Shown here piece by piece: positions 1-9,010 of a stretch of DNA of 64,000 nt. The notes under the pieces are model-generated. The model saw nothing but the letters and a program-made list of their open reading frames with translations, did not search any database and was not told the DNA's origin. This stretch comes from Tenacibaculum sp. (GTDB taxonomy: Bacteria > Bacteroidota > Bacteroidia > Flavobacteriales > Flavobacteriaceae). Position 1 is the first letter of the stretch, and each line of letters opens with the position of its first letter. The stretch spans positions 372,001 to 436,000 of the forward strand of contig JAKVCX010000006.1 in NCBI GenBank assembly GCA_022448525.1, written 5' to 3'. Made by a program: the position numbers and the translations under genes.

Positions 1-1
1 T

Positions 2-1237
2 CAAGTTTGTTCATGTGAAAGTATTTCAAAAGGTGAAATTTGTTCTTCAATTTTAGAGGGAAATTGTAAAAATTTAGGAGATGTTGTTTCTCAAACAAAA
101 GTAACGACAGGATGTGGTGGTTGTAAACCGATGGTGGTAGATTTGGTAAATGAAACGCTGAAATCACTTGGTGAAGAGGTTAAGGAAACCATCTGTGAGC
201 ATTTTCATTACAGTAGACAAGAATTATTCGACTTGGTTAAAGTCAATAAGATTGAAACCTATGAGGAAGCATTAGAGAAATTTGGTCATGGTCATGGGTG
301 TGAAGTTTGTAAACCGGCATTGGCTTCTATTTTTGCTACACTAACCATGGAAACAGCGAATAAACAAGTTACGATTCAAGATACAAACGATCGATTTCTT
401 GCAAATATTCAACGTAATGGAACATATTCTGTAGTTCCCAGAGTTCCAGGTGGAGAAATTACACCAAAACAACTAATTACTATAGGTGAAATTGGGGAAA
501 AGTATGATTTGTATACAAAAATTACAGGAGCTCAACGAATAGATCTTTTTGGCGCTCAAATTCATGAATTACCGCTTATTTGGAAGGAATTAATAGCTGC
601 TGGATTTGAAAGTGGTCATGCTTATGGAAAATCATTAAGAGCAGTGAAAAGTTGTGTGGGATCTACATGGTGTAGATTCGGAATGCATGAAAGTGTAACC
701 TTCGCCATAGAAATTGAAAATCGATATAGAGGTTTACGAGCTCCACATAAATTAAAAGGAGGGGTTTCTGGTTGTATTAGAGAATGCGCAGAAGCTAGAG
801 GAAAAGACTTTGGTTTAATTGCTGTTGAAGGAGGTTGGAATTTATATGTATGTGGAAATGGTGGAGCAAATCCAAAGCATGCAATATTACTTGCGGAACA
901 ATTAAGTGACGAAACAGCTATAAAATATTTAGATAGGTTTTTAATGTATTATATCAGAACAGCTGGTCCGTTAGTAAGAACGGCTCCGTGGTTAGATAAA
1001 TTAGAAGGCGGGATTGAATATTTAAAGAAGGTAATTATTGATGATATTTTAGGAATTGCAGAAACATTAGAGGAAGAAATGCAAGAGCTAATAAATAAGT
1101 ACGAATGTGAATGGAAACAAGCTGTTGAAAACCCAGAAATGATGAAACGTTTCAAACATTTCGTGAATTCTGAAGAAACAAATGAAGAATTGGTTTTTGT
1201 TCCGATGAGAGAACAAAAAATGCCAAAGCCGTGGTAA
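2..1237 (+). CDS. nirB: Assimilatory nitrite reductase large subunit, 3' part (truncated by window edge)
   Basis: NirB reduces nitrite to ammonium with NAD(P)H using FAD, [4Fe-4S] and siroheme. The reading frame is open to the left edge, so only the C-terminal ~411 residues are present. The first residues show a BFD-like [2Fe-2S] domain (CSC ... CGGC), then a second Cys pair (CEVC near 304), then the ferredoxin-like half-domain and the siroheme/4Fe-4S domain. The four cluster Cys are visible as CVGSTWC and CIREC, followed by the VCGNGG motif. The internal ATG at 131 lies inside the BFD domain and is not a start. It is followed 22 bp later by nirD, so the two are an operon. The FAD/NAD domain is off-window. 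Identification is firm. Confidence 0.96.
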   Translation, partial: QVCSCESISKGEICSSILEGNCKNLGDVVSQTKVTTGCGGCKPMVVDLVNETLKSLGEEVKETICEHFHYSRQELFDLVKVNKIETYEEALEKFGHGHGCEVCKPALASIFATLTMETANKQVTIQDTNDRFLANIQRNGTYSVVPRVPGGEITPKQLITIGEIGEKYDLYTKITGAQRIDLFGAQIHELPLIWKELIAAGFESGHAYGKSLRAVKSCVGSTWCRFGMHESVTFAIEIENRYRGLRAPHKLKGGVSGCIRECAEARGKDFGLIAVEGGWNLYVCGNGGANPKHAILLAEQLSDETAIKYLDRFLMYYIRTAGPLVRTAPWLDKLEGGIEYLKKVIIDDILGIAETLEEEMQELINKYECEWKQAVENPEMMKRFKHFVNSEETNEELVFVPMREQKMPKPW

Positions 1238-1259
1238 AATTAATTTAAAGTTAGAAGAG

Positions 1260-1637
1260 ATGTTAGATGTAATACAGAAATATGCTTCTGTTGTAAACTC
1301 AGAAGTAAATAATTGGTTTAAAGCCGGTACAATAGATGACTTTCCTGAAAATAGTGGAGCCTGTGTGAAGTATAAAGACAAGCAAATTGCTGTTTTCAAT
1401 TTTAAACAAATGGATAAATGGTATGCCTGTCAAAATTTATGTCCACATAAAATGGAAATGGTTTTGTCGCTTGGATTAATTGGAGATAAAAACGGTATTC
1501 CAAAGGTTGCTTGTCCACTTCATAAAAAGAATTTTTCACTTGAAGACGGTTCAGGATTAACGGACGAAAGTTTAAGAATTGCGGTTTATCCTGTTAAAAT
1601 AGAAGATGGAAATGTGTATATTGGATTCTTAGATTAA
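1260..1637 (+). CDS. nirD: Nitrite reductase small subunit (Rieske-type)
   Basis: A 125-residue NirD-type Rieske protein, the small partner of NirB. The Rieske ligand signature is visible as CPHK and CPLHKK (C-x-H ... C-x2-H), spaced about 40 residues apart. NirD proteins have the Rieske fold; some lack the cluster ligands, but here all four residues are kept. Length is normal for the family. It sits 22 bp after nirB and 10 bp before the DUF4202 gene, so it is almost surely co-transcribed with both. Confidence 0.95.
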   Translation: MLDVIQKYASVVNSEVNNWFKAGTIDDFPENSGACVKYKDKQIAVFNFKQMDKWYACQNLCPHKMEMVLSLGLIGDKNGIPKVACPLHKKNFSLEDGSGLTDESLRIAVYPVKIEDGNVYIGFLD

Positions 1638-1647
1638 TTTAGAATAC

Positions 1648-2232
1648 ATGAAACCTACTCGTTTTGAAACTGCTATTGCATTAATAGACCAAAAAAATAG
1701 TCAAGATCCCAATATTCATTCAGCTAAAGGAATTGATTTTCCTAAGGAGTTATTGTATTCTCAAAGAATGACGAGAAAGTTACTCCAATTTAATCCGAAT
1801 GCTTCTAAAGCAATTCAAATAGCTGCGAGAGCTCAACATATTGCACGATGGGAAATTGCTCGAGATGAATATCCAATGGATAGAGTTGGTTATTTAAAGT
1901 GGCGAGAAGAATTGAAAAGAAGACACGCAACAATTACTTCTGAAATTTTAGAAACGGTTGGGTTTGATGAAGATTATATAAAGAGAGTAACTTCTTTAAT
2001 CTTAAAAAAACAATTAAAGAGAAATGAAGAAGCACAAGAATTAGAAGATGTAATTTGTTTAGTTTTTCTTGACTTTTATTTTGAAGAATTTGCCGCAAAA
2101 CATACTGATGAGAAAGTGATAGATATTTTGAAGAAAACATTAAAAAAAATGTCTGAAAAAGGGAAAGAAGAAGCAATGAAAATAAAATTTTCTGAAGAAA
2201 GTTTAGCGCTTATTCAAAAAGCATTGGCATAA
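1648..2232 (+). CDS. DUF4202 family protein linked to nitrite reductase
   Basis: A 194-residue all-helical protein matching the DUF4202 family from memory: an N-terminal ELLYSQRM segment, a central AQHIARWEIARDEYP motif with conserved His and Arg, and a LEDVICLVFLDFYF helix. The function of the family is not known to me. The pattern of His/Asp/Glu residues in helices resembles HD-like hydrolases, but no full HD signature can be read. DUF4202 genes are commonly found beside nirBD, as here, which suggests a role in nitrite reduction, its cofactor or its regulation. It lies 10 bp after nirD and 14 bp before the kinase gene. Confidence 0.8.
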   Translation: MKPTRFETAIALIDQKNSQDPNIHSAKGIDFPKELLYSQRMTRKLLQFNPNASKAIQIAARAQHIARWEIARDEYPMDRVGYLKWREELKRRHATITSEILETVGFDEDYIKRVTSLILKKQLKRNEEAQELEDVICLVFLDFYFEEFAAKHTDEKVIDILKKTLKKMSEKGKEEAMKIKFSEESLALIQKALA

Positions 2233-2246
2233 TTAATATTACTGTA

Positions 2247-4040
2247 TTGGCAGAAAAATCTCATTCTTTAGATCAACGTACCTTTAAAAACTTAAGCCGA
2301 TTGTACATCGTTGCATTAAGTACGATTGCTATTTCAGTAATAATTAGTCAATTTTTTATTCGTAAACATTTAAGAAATCAGCAAAGCGATGCAAGGGTCA
2401 TCAACATTGCTGGTAGACAACGAATGTTGAGTCAAAAGTTGGCAAAAGAAGTTTTCTCTTTAACGACTGAAATCGATTCAATAAAAAAAATAGCTTTAAA
2501 AGCCCAAATCAAGAATACTTTAGAACTTTGGGAGTTATCTCATAATTCTCTCCAAAAAGGAAATGATTCTCTAGGATTACCAGGGAAAAATAGTGATGTT
2601 ATTAAAAGGAAATTTGAAAAAATTAATCCTGTTTTTGATACCATTTATAAATCTATTGAAAGTATTTTAGATAAAGCTGACAAACAGGGATATTCAAATT
2701 TCATTCCCATAATAAAAGAAAAGGAAGGAGCCTTTTTATTACAGATGGATGATATCGTGAATCAATATGATGTAGAAGCAAACAAAAAAGTTGATTGGCT
2801 TTTTCAGTTGGAGTTTGTGCTAATGGTAGTTACATTACTTATTCTACTTGCTGAATTCTTATTTATTTTTTGGCCCACAGCAAAATCCATACGAGCTACA
2901 TTAACAAAGTTAATTTCAGCAGAGAAACTAGCTAAAAAAATGGCTTTTGATGCGGATCAGTTAAGTATGGCTAGAGAGAAATCAGTTAAAGAATTAAAGG
3001 CTTTTAGTAGAGCTATGGATCAAACTTTACTCTCTGCTAGAATTTTGCCGAATGGAACAATTTTACATATTGGTAACAAGTTTTCTCGCTTCTTTAAATA
3101 CTCAAAATCAAAAGGAACTTTTTTATGGGATGTTCTTTCTACAGTGGAAAATGAACGAACACAAATTCAGGATATTATTCTAAAAAATAAGCAAACTGGT
3201 TGGCAAGGAGAAGTGAAAGCAACAAGTCCTGAAGGTTCAGATTTATGGTTGGAAATGGCAATTGTTCCTTATAACCCGACACAAGAAAAATCAGAGTTAT
3301 TAATTATAGCTTCTGATATAACAGAGAAGAAAATTGCTCAATTAGAGATAGATAAACTGAGGCAAAAAAGCTTTGATGAGGAAATGAATCAGCAAAAGAT
3401 CATTTCAAAAAAAATCATAGAAAATCAAGAAAAAGAACAGAGTAGAATTGCCAAAGATGTCCATGATGGAATCGGACAAATGTTAACTGGTTTAAAATTC
3501 AATCTTGAAAGTATTAATCCGGATGACATTGAAAAAACGAAATTAAAAGTGAACCAATTAAAAGAGCAAACAAGTGATATCATAAAGGGTGTTCGTACTG
3601 CAACTTTTAATTTAATGCCTTCTGAATTATCAGATCATGGCTTAGTACCTGCCCTATCTAAATTAACAAAAGAACTGTCTCGCTTAACAGGTAAAAACAT
3701 TTTGTTTTTGAATAAAACTAATTTCGATTTACGATTAGATTCTCTAACAGAAATTAATATTTATAGAATAACACAAGAGGCTATAAATAATGCAATTAAA
3801 TATGCAGAATCATCTCACATATTACTTTCGGTTTCCCATAGCGAAACTATTTTAAGTATAGTAATAGATGATAATGGAAAAGGATTTGACACAAAGGAGA
3901 AGAAAGAAGGAATAGGAGGTATGGGACTAACATTTATGAAAGAGCGAATACAGTTCATTAATGGTCGTTTATTCTTAAGTTCTGAAAAAGAGAAAGGTAC
4001 AAGGGTTACTTTAAATATTCCTATTCACTCGAAAAACTAG
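2247..4040 (+). CDS. NarX-like nitrate/nitrite sensor histidine kinase
   Basis: A 597-residue membrane sensor kinase. TM1 lies at about residues 18-37 and TM2 at about 189-211, bracketing a periplasmic domain whose first helix carries NIAGRQRMLSQK. That motif is the P-box type of the PilJ/NarX ligand domain that binds nitrate and nitrite in NarX and NarQ. Next come a PAS domain (about 255-365), a HisKA_3 segment with phosphoacceptor His406 (DVHDGIGQ), and an HATPase domain (NNAIKYAE, DDNGKGFD, GMGLTFMKERI). The start is TTG; the next ATG would remove TM1 and half of the P-box. It follows the nirBD genes and precedes a NarL-type regulator, so it very likely senses nitrate or nitrite to control this block. 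Confidence 0.9.
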   Translation: MAEKSHSLDQRTFKNLSRLYIVALSTIAISVIISQFFIRKHLRNQQSDARVINIAGRQRMLSQKLAKEVFSLTTEIDSIKKIALKAQIKNTLELWELSHNSLQKGNDSLGLPGKNSDVIKRKFEKINPVFDTIYKSIESILDKADKQGYSNFIPIIKEKEGAFLLQMDDIVNQYDVEANKKVDWLFQLEFVLMVVTLLILLAEFLFIFWPTAKSIRATLTKLISAEKLAKKMAFDADQLSMAREKSVKELKAFSRAMDQTLLSARILPNGTILHIGNKFSRFFKYSKSKGTFLWDVLSTVENERTQIQDIILKNKQTGWQGEVKATSPEGSDLWLEMAIVPYNPTQEKSELLIIASDITEKKIAQLEIDKLRQKSFDEEMNQQKIISKKIIENQEKEQSRIAKDVHDGIGQMLTGLKFNLESINPDDIEKTKLKVNQLKEQTSDIIKGVRTATFNLMPSELSDHGLVPALSKLTKELSRLTGKNILFLNKTNFDLRLDSLTEINIYRITQEAINNAIKYAESSHILLSVSHSETILSIVIDDNGKGFDTKEKKEGIGGMGLTFMKERIQFINGRLFLSSEKEKGTRVTLNIPIHSKN

Positions 4041-4125
4041 TTAGATATACTTAATTTTTATTGTTGTACTTAGAAAATCCAAGTTGAAGGGATTTACGTA
4101 TTTTTGTTTTGAAATTATTCATTTT

Positions 4126-4800
4126 ATGGAAAATATTAATGTCGTATTAGTCGATGATCATGTTTTAGTAAGAGATGGAATTCGTGCATTGTTAGAAGAT
4201 CAAGAAAAGATTAAAGTAATAAACGAAGCATCTAATGGAATTGATGCATTAAAAATTGTTGAGGTTTTAAATGAACCAGCAGTTTTGATTGTAGATATAC
4301 GAATGCCTGAAATGAATGGAATTGAAGTGGTAAATGAAATCAATTCAAAATATAAACACAAGGCTATAAAAACACTAGTTTTATCGATGCACGATTCTGA
4401 AGAATATGTAGTAAAATCTATTCAGGCAGGTGCAGATGGATATTTACTAAAAGGTTCTAGTAAAGAAGAATTTATTAAGGCATTGAATAAAGTTGCTTCT
4501 GGAGATAAATATTTTAGTGGTGATGTTTCCGGAGCAATTATGAATAATTTTGTCGTTGGTTCGTCTAATATTACTTCACAAAGTAATGGGGAACCAAAAG
4601 AAAACCCATTTAAGTTAACAAAACGAGAACGACAAGTTTTAGAACTAGTTTTACAACTTAAAAACAACAAGGAAATTGCTGAAGAATTAAAAATTAGTAA
4701 ACGAACTGTTGAGGTACATCGTTTTAATTTGATGAAAAAACTTCAAGTTAAAAACGTTATGGAGCTCAATAAGAAAGCCAAAGAATTTAATTTGATATAA
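4126..4800 (+). CDS. NarL/LuxR-family response regulator
   Basis: A 224-residue response regulator: receiver domain with Asp10, Asp11 and phosphoacceptor Asp57 (LIVDIRMP), then a C-terminal LuxR-type HTH (LTKRERQVLEL ... NNKEIAEELKISKRTVEVHR). I chose the ATG at 4126 because the receiver domain begins directly there; the upstream in-frame TTG at 4084 adds 14 residues that match nothing. It is the natural partner of the kinase just upstream (85 bp gap). Proteins of the NarL family bind heptamers of the form TACYYMT; TACTTA half-sites recur at the nrtA, crp and nasC promoters in this window, so those are plausible targets (inference). Confidence 0.9.
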   Translation: MENINVVLVDDHVLVRDGIRALLEDQEKIKVINEASNGIDALKIVEVLNEPAVLIVDIRMPEMNGIEVVNEINSKYKHKAIKTLVLSMHDSEEYVVKSIQAGADGYLLKGSSKEEFIKALNKVASGDKYFSGDVSGAIMNNFVVGSSNITSQSNGEPKENPFKLTKRERQVLELVLQLKNNKEIAEELKISKRTVEVHRFNLMKKLQVKNVMELNKKAKEFNLI

Positions 4801-4836
4801 AATAAAGGCAGCTTTCATGTGAAAACTACCTTTATT
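4801..4836. terminator. Bidirectional terminator between narL-type gene and porin gene
   Basis: Outer arms AATAAAGG and CCTTTATT pair perfectly, with an inner TTTC/GAAA helix; only two mismatches break a hairpin spanning all 36 bases. It starts on the stop codon of the plus-strand regulator and lies downstream of the convergent minus-strand porin operon, so it can end both transcripts. Confidence 0.7.
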
Positions 4837-4880
4837 GAAACAAGTGAAAATAAAGTATTTAATCTGCGATACTTCAAAAT

Positions 4881-6164
4881 TTATTTAGTTCCATTTAAGA
4901 ACTTTGGTTTTAATACTAGCATTGCCCAAGCCCAGTTTTGGTTATCTGCGGCTAAGTCTTCTGTAACTCCTTTTAATTCATACATTCCGTCTGATGCAAA
5001 CATGTGAGAATATCCAGCGACAATAGCGAATCCTTTGAATTTTCTCTTATAAACTAAATCAATTTCAGTTCCTAATTGTTTTTCTCCGCTTCCTAATTCT
5101 TGCTCGCCGCTAAAGTTTAATACTTTCACCATTAAACTAGCTTTTTCATCTAACTTAAAGTTAGCACTTGCGTGAATATCAAATAATCCAACTGAGTTTG
5201 CATGGTTTCCTACGTAGAAATAATCCATGAATCCGTTAAACTTATGGTTTGTTCCGTATAAAGGAAAGAATGCTGAAGTAGCTGTTGCGTCAGTTTCACC
5301 GTCACCACTAATTATTTCAGCTCCTAAACCAACAGTTACTTTATCTGATATTTTATATTTAGCTTCTAAACCTGCTAAATAACCACTTTCTACATCTTGA
5401 TAATTAGCACCATAAATTGCTCTACCTGTTTGTAAAAATCCATTAGCTTCAAGAGCTAAAGCTCCGGTTTTATATTTTAAGTGTGTTCCAAATGTTTGTA
5501 AATAAACAGTTTCATTTAAATTAAGACTATGGTTTTCAAATCCATTATTCATAAATAATAAACTTCCTGAGAATTTATCCCAACTTTTATGTAAGTGTAA
5601 CATCTGCATTACTTTATAAGTGAAGAATCCAGAAGTATTGAAATCATTACCCACATTTACAAAACCACCAGCGTTTTCATGATCCTGATTAAAAGCTAAT
5701 GCTAAATCAGCTGAGAACGAATCTTTTTTATATTTTAATAAAGCCGCATCATGATTTCTACCTTGTTGTGCCCAATCTAATCCACCTAAAATTCTTTGGT
5801 CATCATAAGATAAAACTTGTCTACCCAACTTAGTTGAGAATCCGCCTCCTAAACCAATTTCTGCCCAAGCTTGGAAAACAGCAAAAGAATTGTTTTGGTC
5901 ATTTGGTAAAATCTGTCGGTTTTCTCCCCAAACAAATACATCTTGTAAACTCAAAAAGAATTTGTAAGATTCTGTTTTATAACCTGCGTTTAAACGAACT
6001 CTTGTTGCAATACTTAGTCCAGGTTCAGCACTTTCAGGAATGATGCTACCAAAACCATGGCGATATTCTGTACGAGGTCTAAATTCTCCATCCAAGGTAA
6101 ATTGCGCTTGACAAATATGAGTTAGTAAAGTAAATAGTCCGAATAAAATAAGTTTGTTTTTCAT
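4881..6164 (-). CDS. Alginate-export-like outer membrane porin of the nitrate cluster
   Basis: A 427-residue protein with a cleavable signal peptide (MKNKLILFGLFTLLTHICQAQ) and alternating beta-strand pattern to the C-terminus, matching the alginate export / AlgE-like barrel family. In Bacteroidetes such barrels often sit at the end of nitrate transport operons. Here it follows nrtD by 10 bp on the same strand, so it is probably the outer-membrane entry channel for nitrate or nitrite. Substrate is inferred from context only; nothing in the sequence points to alginate. Confidence 0.75.
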   Translation of the reverse strand: MKNKLILFGLFTLLTHICQAQFTLDGEFRPRTEYRHGFGSIIPESAEPGLSIATRVRLNAGYKTESYKFFLSLQDVFVWGENRQILPNDQNNSFAVFQAWAEIGLGGGFSTKLGRQVLSYDDQRILGGLDWAQQGRNHDAALLKYKKDSFSADLALAFNQDHENAGGFVNVGNDFNTSGFFTYKVMQMLHLHKSWDKFSGSLLFMNNGFENHSLNLNETVYLQTFGTHLKYKTGALALEANGFLQTGRAIYGANYQDVESGYLAGLEAKYKISDKVTVGLGAEIISGDGETDATATSAFFPLYGTNHKFNGFMDYFYVGNHANSVGLFDIHASANFKLDEKASLMVKVLNFSGEQELGSGEKQLGTEIDLVYKRKFKGFAIVAGYSHMFASDGMYELKGVTEDLAADNQNWAWAMLVLKPKFLNGTK

Positions 6165-6174
6165 ATTTCGTAGT

Positions 6175-7002
6175 TTAATGTTCTAAAAAATCTATTAGGT
6201 GTTTTCTATAAGCATAATAATTATCATGCTCTAAAACAGTTTTTCTGGTTCTTGGTCTTTCAAAGTCAATTTCTAGAATATCTCCTATTTTAGCTTTGGG
6301 TCCGCTTGTCATCATTACGACTCTATCTGCTAGAAAAATAGCTTCATCAACATCATGGGTAATCATCACAGCAGTAATTTTTTCTTTATTCCAAATTTCA
6401 ATTAAAATATCTTGCAATTCACCTCTGGTTAAAGAGTCAAGCATTCCAAATGGCTCATCTAACAACAAAACTTTAGGTTTAATAGCAAATGCTCTCGCAA
6501 TTCCTACTCGTTGTTGCATTCCTTGTGAAAGTTCACTTGCTTTTTTATAGAAGGCATTTTCTAATCCTACTTTTTGTAAGTAATATTTCGCAATGTCATT
6601 TCGCTGCTTTTTTGTAGCATGAGGAAATACTTGATTCACGCCTAATAAAACGTTCTGTAAAGAAGTCATCCAAGGCATAAGACTTGGAGCTTGAAAAATT
6701 ACTCCTCGATCTGGTCCTGGACCTTTAATTGGTTTGCCTAATACAGAAATGCTACCTCCGGTAATTTCATTTAAGCCTGCAATCATTGAAAGCATTGTTG
6801 TTTTTCCACATCCAGAGTGTCCGATAATGGTAACAAATTCTTCTTTCATGATTTGAAGATTCAAATCTTCTAAAACTATGTAGTCGCCTTTTGGTGTTGG
6901 ATAAACTTTCTTTAGATTTTTTAAATCCAACATTAACTCTTGAGTTTCTAATTCGGGGGTTGCTCGAGTTATTATCTGTGTTTCTGCTTCTAATATACTC
7001 AT
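6175..7002 (-). CDS. nrtD: Nitrate ABC transporter ATPase (NrtD-like)
   Basis: A 275-residue ABC ATPase. Walker A GHSGCGKTT, signature LSQGMQQRV, Walker B VLLLDEPFG, D-loop MLDSLTR and H-loop ITHD are all present. It has an N-terminal extension of about 25 residues before the ABC fold. It lacks the substrate-binding-like C-terminal fusion seen in cyanobacterial NrtC. It lies 19 bp after the second ATPase and is the fourth gene of the nrtABCD order. The signature has Gln in place of the usual second Gly (LSQGM for LSGGM). It should pair with the 7022-7864 product as a heterodimer below the NrtB permease. Confidence 0.88.
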   Translation of the reverse strand: MSILEAETQIITRATPELETQELMLDLKNLKKVYPTPKGDYIVLEDLNLQIMKEEFVTIIGHSGCGKTTMLSMIAGLNEITGGSISVLGKPIKGPGPDRGVIFQAPSLMPWMTSLQNVLLGVNQVFPHATKKQRNDIAKYYLQKVGLENAFYKKASELSQGMQQRVGIARAFAIKPKVLLLDEPFGMLDSLTRGELQDILIEIWNKEKITAVMITHDVDEAIFLADRVVMMTSGPKAKIGDILEIDFERPRTRKTVLEHDNYYAYRKHLIDFLEH

Positions 7003-7021
7003 TTTTAGTCTTTTTTCTTAA

Positions 7022-7864
7022 TTATGCTCTTACAAAACTTTTCGGAGTTAAATCAGGTAACATGTAATTGTTTTGTTGTTCTGATTTTCTTTCTTCACCG
7101 ATATCCATTAAATATTCAATGATGGCATTTCTTGTTTTTTTATAAATCGGATTATCGTTTAGTTCGGTTTTATCTCTAGGTCTTTCAATGTCGATTTTGA
7201 ATTCTGGGCCTAAAGTTGCATTGGGCCCGGGACGTAAAGGAATGATTCGATCTGCCATGTAAATACCTTCATCAACATCATTTGTAATAAGTAATGCAGT
7301 TCTTTTATCTTTTCCCCAAATATTTAAAATTTGATCTTGTAGATTACCTCTCGTTAAAGCATCTAAAGCTCCTAGAGGTTCATCCATAATAATCATATCT
7401 GGTTTCATTGCTAGCGCACGAGCTACAGAAACACGTTGACGCATCCCTCCGGATAGTTCTTTCGGTAATTTATTTATCGCTGGAGTTAATCCAACCATTT
7501 CAATATAATGTGAAGCTTTTCTTTTCCATACATCTTTACCGCGCTTTGGAAAGGCTTCTTTCACGGCCATTAATACATTTTGACCTACAGTTAGCCATGG
7601 TAATAATGAGTAATTTTGGAAAATTACACCTCTATCATGACTAGTTCCTTTAACAGGTTCTTCTTTGAATAAAACTTCACCGCTTGTAGGCTCAAGTAGT
7701 CCATTGATTAAATTTACTAGCGTTGTTTTCCCACTTCCTGTAAATCCGACTATGGCTACAAATTCTCCTTCTTCAATTGATAAATTGATATCTGAAAGAA
7801 CTTCTGTTTTATGTTTGCCTTCTCCGTAAGTTTTATTGATGTTTTTTAATTCTAAATACGCCAT
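7022..7864 (-). CDS. nrtC: Nitrate ABC transporter ATPase (NrtC-like), H-loop His replaced
   Basis: A 280-residue ABC ATPase with Walker A GFTGSGKTT, signature LSGGMRQRV and Walker B MIIMDEPLG. The switch-loop position reads ITND instead of ITHD, so the usual H-loop His is Asn. The partner ATPase (6175-7002) keeps the His, which suggests one of the two ATP sites works differently; I cannot say whether this is normal for the subfamily. It sits 22 bp after nrtB and 19 bp before nrtD. Family assignment is by operon order and similarity to NrtC/SsuB/TauB-type ATPases. Confidence 0.86.
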   Translation of the reverse strand: MAYLELKNINKTYGEGKHKTEVLSDINLSIEEGEFVAIVGFTGSGKTTLVNLINGLLEPTSGEVLFKEEPVKGTSHDRGVIFQNYSLLPWLTVGQNVLMAVKEAFPKRGKDVWKRKASHYIEMVGLTPAINKLPKELSGGMRQRVSVARALAMKPDMIIMDEPLGALDALTRGNLQDQILNIWGKDKRTALLITNDVDEGIYMADRIIPLRPGPNATLGPEFKIDIERPRDKTELNDNPIYKKTRNAIIEYLMDIGEERKSEQQNNYMLPDLTPKSFVRA

Positions 7865-7886
7865 TTTCTCCTACTTTAATTAAAGA

Positions 7887-8993
7887 TTATATCCCTTCGT
7901 TTTTATTAAAAGACACCATGTTTTGAACAGTTAACATAATTCGGTCCAGTAAAAAACCAATAATTCCAATTACAAACATTGCCACAATTATTTTTGAGTT
8001 AGAATCGTTAGCTCCATTTTGGAATTCTTCCCAAACAAATAATCCTAATCCAGGACTTTGCGCTAATAATTCAATAGCGATTAAAACCATCCAAGCAACT
8101 GATAATGTAATTCGTAAACCAGTAAAAATTAATGGTAATGATGATGGAAGTATAACTTTGAATACTTTTTGTAATGGTCCTAGTTTTAAAACTTTGGCAA
8201 CATTTATAAAATCTTTATCTACAGTTGAAACTCCCATTGCTGTATTTACTAAAGTTGCCCACATAGCACATAATCCAACACTGATAAATGAGATAATAAA
8301 TGAGTTATCTGTACTAGTTCCGATGAGTAAAGTTTTTACAATCATAAAAACTAATAAGTACCAAACTACCGGAGAAACTGGTTTGAAAATTTGAATAAAC
8401 CAATTAAAAGCGCTTCTTAATTTCTCACTTAAACCAATCACAATTCCGATTGGGACAGCTATAAATAAAGCCAGTAAAAATCCAGCAAATACTGTTTTTA
8501 AACTTGTAAGAACAATATCTACGAAAGAAGGTCTTCCCGTATACACAATAGGATCTTTTCCTTGAGCTATTCTTGTAGCATTTAAAGAAGCTGTTTTACT
8601 TGCAAAATCAGCTTTATCTTTTGTAATTACATAGTGATCTTGAATTAAAGTTTGAAGCGAAGACCAAACTTGACTTGGAGATGGTAATGTATTTGTTTGA
8701 CAATCTGTACCACCTGAAGCAAAACAAGCTTTTAATGCATCAGCAGCAACTTGTCCTTGATCAGCTAATGTTTTTTCAATTCTAAAATTAATTTCTCTTT
8801 GTTTTAATGCTTCTGCTCCTAAGTGCCAAATTCCTATAAAACTAATGATTGATAATGCAGGAATAATCATTTTCTTAAGAGTAGCGATAATATTGATTTT
8901 GGGAGTTTTCACTTTTATCTTTGATAGTGAAGTTCTAATTCCTTCAATCCATTTTGCTTCTGCAGATTCGTTTACTGTTACACTTTGTTTCAT
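7887..8993 (-). CDS. nrtB: Nitrate ABC transporter permease (NrtB-like)
   Basis: A 368-residue inner-membrane permease of the NrtB/SsuC/TauC family. A first TM near residues 45-65 is followed by an extended loop of about 90 residues with two Cys (CFASGGTDC), then the permease core with several TMs and the ATPase-contact motif around the EAA-like segment (NVAKVLKLGP). The loop makes it some 90 residues longer than common NrtB proteins. It is 17 bp downstream of nrtA and 22 bp upstream of nrtC. Confidence 0.88.
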   Translation of the reverse strand: MKQSVTVNESAEAKWIEGIRTSLSKIKVKTPKINIIATLKKMIIPALSIISFIGIWHLGAEALKQREINFRIEKTLADQGQVAADALKACFASGGTDCQTNTLPSPSQVWSSLQTLIQDHYVITKDKADFASKTASLNATRIAQGKDPIVYTGRPSFVDIVLTSLKTVFAGFLLALFIAVPIGIVIGLSEKLRSAFNWFIQIFKPVSPVVWYLLVFMIVKTLLIGTSTDNSFIISFISVGLCAMWATLVNTAMGVSTVDKDFINVAKVLKLGPLQKVFKVILPSSLPLIFTGLRITLSVAWMVLIAIELLAQSPGLGLFVWEEFQNGANDSNSKIIVAMFVIGIIGFLLDRIMLTVQNMVSFNKNEGI

Positions 8994-9010
8994 GATTTTA
9001 GGTTTTAATT

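Noticed and set aside
4084..4125. An earlier TTG start for the response regulator
   Set aside because: The extra 14 residues match no receiver-domain sequence; the ATG at 4126 begins exactly at the first beta-strand.
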